This document shows positions 38,201 through 49,000 of a DNA stretch of 64,000 nt, piece after piece. The stretch covers positions 11,608,001 to 11,672,000 of the forward strand of contig NC_060019.1 in NCBI RefSeq assembly GCF_021134715.1, given 5' to 3'. The translations under genes and the position numbers were made by a program. The notes below the pieces were generated by a model. The model saw only the letters and a program-made list of their open reading frames with translations. It did no database searches and was not told the origin of the DNA. The DNA is from Daphnia pulex (lineage: Eukaryota > Arthropoda > Branchiopoda > Diplostraca > Daphniidae). Position 1 is the stretch's first letter; the number at the start of each line of letters is the position of its first letter.

Positions 38201-41200
38201 ACCAAACATACACTACTCAAACGAGCCAAGAATCTAGTTTTGGAGGATTTCGAATCTCAATTGAAACCGGCCATCCGAAAGTAAGATTGTATTTCATTTT
38301 TATTTCACTGAAAGTCTGTGCTAAATCTTATTTGTCAATCTCGTGAACATCCTTATTTTAGGTTGCAACAGTCTGTCGAAAAAGTCATTGGTGAACAAAT
38401 TGAACGACATGCCACTCAGTGTCAACGGTTAGCGGATGCCAAGTAAGCTATACATTCATTTACCATTAATATTTCTCTCTTGATGTGGTTGTCCGAATCC
38501 GTTTTGTTCCGTTCAGTCTTAATCATTTGTTTCTTATCCTTACTCGTTCACCTCTCGTTGGGTGACTGTTATCCGTACACAGTCCGGAGAGGTACCTCGA
38601 GTATTATCGCTACGTGTGGTAAGATCTTTTTTGATCACTCAGGGTATAGATTGCAAGGCCTTAGGTTGACTTGTGACCTGGTTGCTTCTTTCGTCAGCTT
38701 TTTTTTGGGGCGTGTGCACTGCACTTGGTAGAAAAACACCGGACGTCAAGACGATTTGAAATTCTAAGCTCGTTCACACAGGAACTTCTCTCCGATAATG
38801 CCACAACCAACCTGACCTTTTTGCCATAATTGAAAAAGACTAATATGGAGAATCGACAAATGGACTTAAAAACTAAACGCTTTGGGTTAAGGGTACTAAT
38901 GACAAAATAAACCACCAATATCTGTAATAATTTTGCTGCTTCACACCCCTCACCCTATGTTTGAGCTGGGTACTGGTTTTATTTTTAAATGAATCTTACT
39001 TGTGGCATGGCTTTCATTCGTATAAAATGTGACTTGCGAAAGTTTTAGGCTTCGGGGTTTTAATTATTTAGTATAAAATATTTATGTGTTTTTGCAAGCA
39101 AACACTAATCATAAAATAAAATGTAGGGATCCGGAACTGGAACCAGCTGGTGGAACAGACGACGAGGATAAAAAGCCCGAGAAGAGCAGCAAAACTCCGC
39201 AACCTCGCAGAAGATTCATATGGAGTAAAGAAATGCGGTAACATACACTTGCCGATTTGAAACTCAAAGATCGTTCCTTGATTTAATTTCTTTTTCCAGG
39301 GCTATTTTAAACCAAGTTGTCTACCTGAAAGCAGATTGTTTCAATTGGTCAAAACTACGCAAAGAAACTGCCGCCGAGTATTTGCTTCGGTTCCTCGATA
39401 CTGAAATTCGTTTGCTCTGGCCTAAAGGTTGGATGACGGCTAAGATTCTCTTTAAAGAAAGTCAAGAAGCTCATTCGTTTGTGACGTAAGTTGTTGATGA
39501 ATTTTGATCAATAATAAAAGTTGATGTTACAAACTATTATTTCGTGTCTTAACCTTGTGTTTCTCTATTAGATCAAAATCAAAATTGAATCCGGCTGTTA
39601 AGAAACCAAGCATTCCTCGCTCAGGACTAGTTGATGCATTGGCTCTACCGTTACCGGTTACTCCGTCCGCCCCTCTTCTAAGTGCTGCAAGTACTCCTGT
39701 TGTAGCATCCTCTGTGTCTAAGGAGATTAAGAAATCTCAGCTCAAAGATCGGATGTCGTTGGCAGCAGCACAGCCTGTGGCCCGACAAGATTCCAATTCT
39801 GTTCATCATCGAAGTGATTCCGCACCCAATTTAAGCTCAGGAAAAACCGACAAGTTTCGGACAGAAGTGGGCATACCCTCATCCAGACCAGATAACGGTG
39901 TCAAGCTAGAAAAACATCGCCAACGTCCAGACCCCACTTGTTCGGCCGCCCGAACTGAAATTCATCATATAACGAAAGATCCTAACAAAGCCAATTTCCG
40001 ACAAAGTGAAATTTCTCATTCTAACAATCACAGCAGAATAACTGATTCTAACCAGACAAATAATTCGAGATCGGATCATGCAGCTGAACCTGTCAAACCA
40101 AGAAGCGAAACAATTATATCTAAAGGAAATCCAGTTCAAGTTCGTTCTGACTTGGGTATCGTTAAAAATGATACTCCTCCATCTTCGAGGCCAAACAAGG
40201 TTGACTCCATTAAACCTCGCCAAGATTCGAATTCAGCACTGCGTGGGTCAGAGGGCAACAAACAGTCGCGGGCAGACAACTCTGCTGCTTCCTCTGACTC
40301 GAAATCAAGCTCAGTAATTCGTGGATCGGAGAACAACAAGCAATCGCGATGGGAAAACATCACACCTTCTGAAATCAAAAATCGCTTCGAACATGTGCAG
40401 AATACTCCTAAAGTAGAATCCATCCAGAATAAACTTGAAGCGACTTCTTCGGATGCAAGTTCAGCCAGCAGCTCTAAATCGGGGAAAAGTAGCAAACCTA
40501 CTCCAGCTGTAGGTCCATCTCTCGCTAATTCTCTCGCCTCATTTGTGGACTCTGGATTGCGTTGGACTGACCCAGGCCAAGTGTTGGACCTAAGCGATGA
40601 TCAACAACAACAACCTAGGCAGATGTCGAAAGTAGTTGAACCTACTGCTCGAGCGGATTCTCTTAATGTCAAGGATACTGTTCCTAAGGTGGAAGACACA
40701 GAGGATCAAGAGTCCTTATTGCAACGCGATTTGGCTATGGTACTTGAAGAAATCAGCCAAATTACTCGTTTGGTTGAGAGCAAAGATTCGCAGCCGCCAC
40801 CAATGACCAAATCTTCGGACTCCAGGACCAAGAGTGTCATCAAGACAACAGGATCGCTCTCTACCTCGCATTCACCTGCGTCGGCGCCATCATCAACACC
40901 TAATCCGTCTTCCAGGCAATCGATGACAAGTGGCTCGGCTCTGCCCCCCAAATTAACTTCAGCCACTCGCACACCGCCACCACCGCCGCTAACTGTCTCA
41001 ACTCGGATTAGTAATTCACCAACGGGTGCCAACATCTCAGTTAATTTGATCTCGCCAAATCCAACTCATTCGTCAAGAACTATGTCTCCTGTTTCCAGTG
41101 ATCATCTCAAATCAGGCGAGAAAGTTTAGAAATACATAAATACAAATAGTTTCAGTCAATTATGTGGATGGCGTTTTGGAAATTATCTTCGATTGTAATT

Positions 41201-42016
41201 TCGGTTGTTTATCTCGCACCTTGAAATCAGGTTCTGGACAAGGAAAATATAATTCTAGCATAAGCAAATTGCTTTCCAGCGAATTCATGACTCCACCCAC
41301 AGCCCACTCTTCCAGCAGACACGCTGCAGGAAATTTCTTCAACTCGGAACATCTAAGTCCGGAGAAGAGAAAACCTGACGCGACGTCTACCCAGCAGCCA
41401 TTGCCACCACTACCCGCTCATCAACAACATGTCAGCACCAACTCCATTCCCAGAAGCTCACCCAATGCCATGTTCAGGTAGTGCATAGCTGAATATTAAG
41501 AAATTAACGCGGTCACATTTATATTTCATTTCTATTCGCTCAATAGAAATTATCCGTCGTCGTCTGCGCAGGCTGTCTCCACACCTACAAGTAGTTTGGC
41601 AATGAGAAATTCTCACAGCATTGAATCCTTAATTCAGGTATGGCAGTAAAATGAACAAATGTGCACAAACTATATATCGCCAACGTTATTAATCCCTGTT
41701 TTTCTCCCTTCTTGTTCACGATTCTTTAGACGAAAAAGAGTCCTATCGAGTCTTCGTCGTCTCACCGATCAGCAGGAAATGTCCACCCAGGGCAGCAAAC
41801 AGCACAGTCTCAACAGTTACCCCAGCCTTCTGTGTCCAAACACGATCCTCTCTCCATCTTCATGACTCAAAAGAATTCACAAAAGAGTACTCATGGAGAT
41901 TACAACTATTACACTCAACCTGGTATAAAACACCTGAAAAATAGTCACCTCAAATGGTTAAATTGCAAGTTATTTACTTTTTTTTAGGCACGGGTCACCA
42001 TCAGCAATCATCCTAA
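35227..42016 (+). CDS. Ubn1: Ubinuclein, HIRA-complex H3.3 chaperone subunit
   Basis: Nuclear subunit of the HIRA complex that deposits histone H3.3 independently of replication; yemanuclein in flies. Fourteen exons: 35227-35421, 36734-36865, 36945-37049, 37116-37313, 37374-38056, 38122-38280, 38362-38442, 39127-39237, 39300-39485, 39572-41115, 41231-41477, 41547-41637, 41730-41922, 41988-42016; total 1317 aa. The HPC2-related (HRD) domain, which binds HIRA and H3.3, is at about 66-165: [39 protein letters not shown] and [13 protein letters not shown] (here in pieces). The conserved middle domain is at about 400-615 ([44 protein letters not shown]). The rest is Ser-rich, basic and disordered. 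Exon 10 appears to end in a GC donor. A short acidic Ser run ([13 protein letters not shown]) follows the HRD. Confidence 0.94.
35422..36733. other. Ubinuclein intron 1
   Basis: 1.3 kb, the longest intron of the gene. It contains two and a half copies of a decamer (36324-36348) and one unexplained coding-looking segment (36555-36689). Otherwise nothing supported. Confidence 0.6.
36324..36348. repeat. Short tandem decamer repeat
   Basis: Two perfect copies plus half a third of GTTCAGTACA inside ubinuclein intron 1. Confidence 0.8.
38443..39126. other. Ubinuclein intron 7
   Basis: 684 bp between two in-phase coding exons. No additional exon could be supported; short open frames here lack flanking splice sites that keep the phase. 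Confidence 0.6.
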
Positions 42017-42020
42017 TAAA
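42015..42020 (+). promoter_or_regulatory. Poly(A) signal overlapping the ubinuclein stop
   Basis: AATAAA overlaps the TAA at 42014-42016. A second copy at 42193-42198 is better placed for a normal 3' end. Confidence 0.35.
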
Positions 42021-42192
42021 TGCCTTCTGAAATCACGGTCAAAGTTGCTCCATCCGTATCGTGTACATAAGATGAATTTTTGACTCTAGTGTCCCCATTT
42101 GCAAAAATTGAGTTCTAAAAACATTAGCAATGCCACCGAATCCTCAATTGAAGTCTTCTGCCTTGCCATTGTACATTTCTCTGTACATTTCT

Positions 42193-42198
42193 AATAAA
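42193..42198 (+). promoter_or_regulatory. Probable poly(A) signal of ubinuclein
   Basis: AATAAA followed by A-rich sequence, 177 nt after the stop and 254 nt before the converging UHRF1 stop. Confidence 0.55.
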
Positions 42199-42451
42199 AA
42201 AAATTCGTTTCTTCTATTTAACATGGAAACAGATTCGTCCTAATAGTTGAGCACACAAAAAGTCGAATCATTAATATCTGGTCGTTAATGTCATCGAATA
42301 CGAATTTTTAGAATTCTGTTTTTCTACTTCAATCGACTACAAACCATTTTTGTTTTAACGAGAAATTAAAACGCTTGTATTACCCGCACGCGCGTCTTTG
42401 CCTTCAGCTTTTAAAAAACTACAAAAATATTCGCAAACTTTGATTAAAAAA

Positions 42452-45400
42452 TTACCGACCACTTTCATATCCGGGGAAAATAGCATTGAGAGCACGACAG
42501 AGGTCTTCATTTGGTTCCATTGGCATGTTCTTTCCCAGTTCATGGCGGCAGCTAGGACATGTAAATACTTTAGCCTTAAAAGAACCTTGCAAGCACGGCA
42601 GACAAATGTTGTGCGTGCAAACTGTTGTGATAGGCTTGAACACAATTTCTTGGCAGCAAATGCACAAAAATCTTTCTTCAACTTTGGACACGAATTTCTA
42701 TTAGAAAAATGTTAATTAAATAACGTTGCCAACACGGCATAACTTTTAATAAAATAAATTACTTGTTTTGTATCATCCAAACTTTCTTTGCACTCATCCC
42801 ACAATTTTCGATTTAAAACATCCTTTTCGATCAGTTCAGCGATTTCCGGTTCTAATTGATACCCGGATTTTTTCGCTTTTTTGGCAGTAGAGTTCTCTTT
42901 ATTCTGTAGCAACTCGACGACGGACTTTCTCTTTCCTCCATTTTTTTCTTTTTCTTGTTCTTTGGCTTCTAGAGCTTCTAAATGCCCTTCAGGATACTTA
43001 AATAATAAATCAAAATAATATAATTAATATAAAATAGGCAAAACCCTTTTAGGATAATAAAAAACAAACGGTCAAATAATAAAAAATAAAATACTTACAA
43101 TCACTTGATCTAATCCAAGCTGTTGGATTCGTTGTTTCCCTTCTTCTGTCCAAACCGGAGAAGTGGAGTCGTCCCGTTGCAGAAAGTAACGCCAGACTAT
43201 AAACCCAGACTTTCCTTTTTCAGGCCAATACTTGACAATTTTGTAAATTCCGTCGTACCTGTAATAATTTAATTTTTGTAATCGTTATTACGAGTAATAA
43301 CTAAAAATAATGCTTAAAGAACAAAATACATACCGAACACCGATTTCAGGGCCATACGACGAGGCGTGTTTTGCAGCTTTTCCCTTCCCTTTGCTGGGAC
43401 CTTTCGCCAGTGATTTTTCGTCAGCGTGTCCTTTTCGGAGAACTCGAACAGGTTTGCCTTTACGCCAGTCCTTTGCTTCAGCACCGTCCGTTTCATTTAC
43501 CTCGGCATTACAGTTAATAGCCAAAGCCCTAAAAACCCAACTAATGAATTTTCATAATCGAAATGTAAATTATTTTGAAATTACAAATTCATCCGGGTGA
43601 GTGTTTGGTTACAGCTCTGCTCAGCAGTTCGCTTGTTCCCTGTCAAGTCTCGTCCACCAGATCCTGTGTAATAAAACGAGTCGCCATTGTCCAAATCATC
43701 TTCGTATCCACCGCTGAGAACGATACTGTAAGCTCCTTCCTTCTCACGACCGTGAATGCCTCCAACTGGAGGTCGATGAACACCAGCTTCGGACGCCTAA
43801 TTTTTGTTTTTCAAAAGAAAGAGCTATAAAGTGATGAAAATTAGTTAGATAACACAATTAAGTGAATACCTGAAATCTAAAACGCCAAGTAGTTCCCACA
43901 TCAACACCAGGTATGGGTCCAAAATGGTTCGATGGGACGATTGTGCACTCTTTGGCTCGGCCTGCACAAGCCATACCTCGTCCCCAATCGCGTGTAGTAT
44001 TTTTGTTCACATTGGACGGAGCTTTAGCCTTTTTCTTACTTTCTTTAAGCTTCTCTCCTGCTTTGACGATCTGACTACTATCAGTTTTGCATTTCGGACA
44101 ATACCTTTAGCAATGAAAACAACAACGGTATAATTTCGTTTTAGGAAATTTAACATTACACTAATTTCAACAATTATTTACCATTCTTCCGATTCGTCCG
44201 GCATACAAGAAAGTGGTGGTTTCAAGCAATAAAGATGATAGGGTAGATCGCACTCGTCGCACATGATTTGCTTGTCAGGATTTTCTTTACTTCCACACTC
44301 ATGGCACCCACAGAATTTGCACTTACGCCTTGGATTATCATTACAGTGGTGGCAGTACGGGGCACTTTCTCTTTTGTTGGAAGGGCCCTTTTTTAACAGA
44401 CGAGTTTCTTCGGCGGTTTGCTCATCGCGTTTTTTTACCTCTTCGATTTTCATTATTTCTTTAACAAAATAGATTGAACAGTCGTTGACTTCGGTTTCAT
44501 TCTCTTCTCCCATGATGAGCGTCACGGTAATCTTTCTTTTGGTTCGGGATTGAAGATCCACTTTAGTTAACTTGCCATCGTACCTGATTTTGCAAGGAAA
44601 AATTTCAATGGATTTCTTTAAAATAACTTTAAAATCAATTTCACTTACCATAGTCCCCTTTCCTTATTTTCTTCCATGTTATAGTTTACTAATACCATTT
44701 TTCCAACTTTTAAATCCTGATTGGAGCATAACTCTTCTGCTCTGGGTCTTATTTGCTTGAATGTTCGTGGAAGTGGAATTTCTCTTTCATGTCTAGATTA
44801 AATAGGAAATTATTAAATGTAAAATAGTACAAGCACAAATAGTTTACCCTTGAAATAAAACATGGTATTCCAGTTGATGGTTGTCATCTTTGTTTTTGGT
44901 AATGCGAACAATTTTAGCCTCCACCCAAGAAGAAGTAAAAGGGTCTTTAGCATCTATTAAATCTTGAACCTGATTTTGAGACAATATTTGAATTAGTAAA
45001 ACACAAATTGGATGTGCATAGACATTGTAAATCTTACTTCATAGTATTCACAAACAACATCAGTAAGGGACTCATCTCCGGTTTTATTTGTGTCTTTTTT
45101 CTCTTTGTCATTTGCTTCATCGGTCACTGACTGATCTTCAGTAGCCTCTTTAACAACTTTTGGATTTGGAACAGGGGCAGCACGAATCATCAGTTGAACT
45201 ACATCATTTATGTTAATTCCATAATCAATTAGACGGTAACCATCTTCCATCTAAATAAAACATTTAAACATGTACAACATGATCTTGTTTGTAACTAAAA
45301 ATGTTCCAAACCTGTTTCCCACGAAAAAATAAACGCTGGCATGCTGGCTCAACATTAAGTTTATCCTTGACAAGTCGACGAATTTCTTCAATCAATGACA

Positions 45401-45461
45401 TTTTTGAGACGGTCAACATGACCGACTCTTTTCCATCCATCGTTTTAACTTTGATATACAT
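42452..45461 (-). CDS. UHRF1: UHRF1, E3 ubiquitin ligase and hemimethylated-CpG reader
   Basis: Nuclear factor that links histone marks and hemimethylated CpG to DNMT1 recruitment. Exons, transcript order: 45461-45312, 45250-45038, 44969-44848, 44792-44649, 44583-44182, 44104-43870, 43796-43585, 43528-43334, 43258-43099, 42996-42763, 42697-42452; 770 aa in frame. All five family domains are present in order: ubiquitin-like (1-75), tandem Tudor (about 117-255, with [10 protein letters not shown] and ERGLWYD), PHD (about 287-350, [18 protein letters not shown]), SRA (about 383-590, with [44 protein letters not shown] and [16 protein letters not shown]), and RING (about 696-741, [20 protein letters not shown]). 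The NKR finger of the SRA is intact. It ends in GYESGR, close to the vertebrate end. Tail to tail with ubinuclein, 435 bp apart. Confidence 0.97.
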
Positions 45462-46006
45462 TTTTGTAAAAAATTGCTTCGTTTAAAATCAAACAAAATA
45501 TTAAAATAAAACTTGGTAAATTCGATTAAAAAACAGCCACTTCTATGAAGTACGAAGTAAAATTACTGAGACTGAAAAGTGAATCTCCTAGTTCTTGTCT
45601 TCTTGAGATCTCAAGACCTATTGGCGCTAAATTTGCTATGTTGATAGACGTTGCCACATCATATTATTGTTGATTCTTAAACGCGGGAACGTACGCGGCG
45701 CAGCGCGGCGGGACGGGAGAGAATATTTAGTTACTTACTTTTTAGTCGAAATTCGGAACACAAAACAACTAAGTAAAGTTTACAGAACAAACCAACAAGG
45801 AAAAACCATTTATTAGATATTTATTAGATATAATCTATTTATTCTGTAAGGGACTGACTATTACCTAAAACACATATTGTTGATTGCACTTTTATGTCAC
45901 AGTAAGGTTTTTTTGGCACAACAATTAATAAAAAATTCGCTAATGGAAAACAAAGATACATAACACGAAGGGTCGTGGCTCGTGGATGTTTTCTTGAAGT
46001 GTTGAT
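45462..46006. other. UHRF1 promoter and SLC5 3' region
   Basis: 545 bp between two minus-strand genes, without a gene. Minus-strand AATAAA motifs at 45843-45838, 45825-45820 and 45814-45809 lie 160-200 nt past the SLC5 stop. A short GC-rich patch at 45680-45720 may be part of the UHRF1 promoter. Confidence 0.45.
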
Positions 46007-49000
46007 CTAGGCATACCATGCCCACATAAAGGCAGACACCGACATGACTATAATAGCGTTGGTATTCACAAACCTAGAAATGATATTCAATTATTACCTT
46101 GTATAAAAAGATACTCTGCAATAGGCATCGAACAGAATACTTACTTGTACCACTTTGGATCCTCTTTGATAAACTCGCTGGCCAAAATCGCTTCTTCCTG
46201 GGGATCGATAACTGCTTTTGGAGTACTGGGCATCTGGTCAGCTTTCTGTGTCTCAACGCCACATAGGCAATTAACTGCCCTTCTCCAGGCGGGCAAAGGT
46301 ACTGTTGGTGAGCATGAAGAACCAAAAAATCATTGTAAAATTCAACGCTAAATAAAATAACCCACAGCTTTTCAAAAATATACCATTTTGGCTGTCGTTG
46401 ATGGACTGGGCGTCAGTTGCTGAATCACTTGCTGTGACCGAAGAATCCGCGTCGATTGCGGTGGTCGCCAACTTTGTTGTCGAATCGGATTTTTCACCGT
46501 CTTGTTCTAGACGAACTTTAGTACTGTGACGCGTCCAAAATGTCAGACGATACAACTGCAACCAAGTACATTTATGTTATAACTAGTTAAACGTTGTAAT
46601 TGATGTTGAATAAATTCCATACGTATTTTTCGTCGATCGGTTCTGTGATGAGGGAAACGAGCACAGCAGTTACCAACGAGATCAAAAACAGAATACATCC
46701 AAAATGTAGATAGTGAACGTTTCCCACAATCTTTTTAATGATTTCAGGTCGAGGATCGGGCAAACCTGTAAGTAATGTCATTTAGAATTTTCACGCAAGA
46801 AATTTCGTTCCTTCGTTTTTGTTTCACAAACCTGAGCCGCAAGGTGGTATGACGTAACCAAACTCCAAACCAAAACGGATAAGTCCAACAATCAATCCGA
46901 CCATCAGACCCCAAAAAGCTCCCTGAAAAAATAAAAGAGATTGTGTAAAACAAAAATAAAAGAACAAAAGGAAAAAAAAAATTATGCCAATTATATAAGT
47001 CGGGATCATGGGGTGTGTAGCGTTTGATTAAAAGAATAAAAGAGATTTTTTTTTATGCGATAGCGGATAGGGTTATTTAACATCTACCATTTTTGGAGGA
47101 TGAGCATGTTAGCATCAAGTAAATTCATATTATTTTTTCTTTAATAAGCGTAATTCAAAGTCATTTTAAGCAAAGAAAACATTTAAAAGCCAGTGTGCGC
47201 GTGTGTTGACATCTCTGATATGAGATTACCAAATATGTTTTAATGTTATTCGCTAATTTTTCAAGTACAATCAATTATAGGGATGAATTCTAATGTTTTA
47301 GAAACCTGTTCAGTAGTACGCGGGATGAAAAAGGCCAATAAATATACGGCGCAAACTGGCGGCGCTAAATATGACGTAATGTTTTGAATGTAGACGAAGA
47401 GTTGGCCACCTTGAGACGCCTGAATCACCGGAATCCACAGAATACTTACGGCCACTAACACCAGCACAAAGAGTCTGCAGAAATTATGATAACAGAAAGA
47501 AGTAAGCAAATGATAATGTCACGAGTTGCTGGCTTTAGGGAGCCAATTTACAGTTTATAGTAAACATTGATTTAATTGTAATATATTCCTGAGATAAATA
47601 ACTTAGCTGAATTTCAATCGCAATAATCGAATCGAATCGAAAGAGCAAATCTTAATAGATCGCAAGATTAGAATAATTTCTTGTTTTACTAATGTTTGAT
47701 GTTTTTCACTGTGTAGTTTTTTCGGTTTTTTTTATTTGTTTATTTGAATGTTTGTTTGTTTGTTCGTTTGTTTGTTATGTTTGTTTGTTTTGAAGCTCGG
47801 GCAAAATAAACAAAGTTTGTCAGTTGCGTAAATGTTATAGGAAAAGAGGAATAAGAATGGCAAGTAGAAAAGAAAGTAAGCTCTTGTGAGTTATGGACGC
47901 AATCAGCACGATGATGATTAAGCACAGGCTGGAGAAGAGGGGGGAGAGATTTTTGGTCTACAATTATGCCTTACTGGTTCGTTGGTTCGAGGCCAGAAGA
48001 CGGCCAGCAAAAATACTGCGCTGACTGGGGGTGATAAGATGTTTTGGACTTGCTGCATATAAGTAAATAACTGCGAGCCAGCAACATTTTGAATAATTGG
48101 CACCCACAAGACACCGATAGCCACCAGCAACAAGCAACTCACTCTAGATCGCAAACATTCAAATTGCATTTAAATAAAAGATAAGTTGTCACAAATTGTG
48201 GCCAGATCTTTTTTTAACCAAATATTCCTATTGCGTTTGTACACTGTGTGCCCCATGGATATTTTTGGACGTCACAAACCAAATAAGGGGAACATTTTTG
48301 ATCTAATCAGATAATAATATAATTCCTTTATCGAGGATTTCCCCTTTAAAAACGCCTGTCACTCACGAAATAATCCCGATGCTTGTCAACTATGGAGAGT
48401 TTTTAATAGATGCAAGTAGCGCTCAATTTTAAAGTAAACTTGAGCAACTTTTGTTGCTCAACCATCAAAATAAATATTCCCCGCTTTTCTGATTGACACA
48501 TCTTGTCACTGATGGCGAAACTTATTTTGACTGCGTCAGACTCTGGCCTAAGTTTCTGTACCGTACAAAGTTTCTTCGGATTATTATTTATCAAATTGGT
48601 TTGGTAAACTTACCTTCCGACGACTAGCAGTTCAATGTCGCTTGGATTTGAACGAATCCTGGTCCAAATGTCCATGGTGAAAATGGTAGACGAAGAATTG
48701 AAAATTGAAGTTAAAGAGCTCATTAAGGCAGCCAGCATGACGGCCAACATCAAACCGGTCAAGCCTGTAGGTTAAATTTAAAATTTTATTTGCGTGTACA
48801 GTTATAATTTAATTGATGCAAAAGTTGTCTTTTGATTGCATTACCTTGAGGCAAAAGATTAATCACAAGCTCAGCGTAAGCGATGTTGGTACAGCCTGCT
48901 TGGCTTCCGCAAATCTTTTCACACGCAACCGGATCAGCACAGGCAACAGTGTCAGTGTAGAGGACTCGTGAAGCCATTCCAGGGAAGATGATGATGAACA

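Noticed and set aside
39906-41035. Long open frames on the minus strand across ubinuclein exon 10
   Set aside because: They are antisense shadows of a long coding exon; no start context, splice sites or family motifs.
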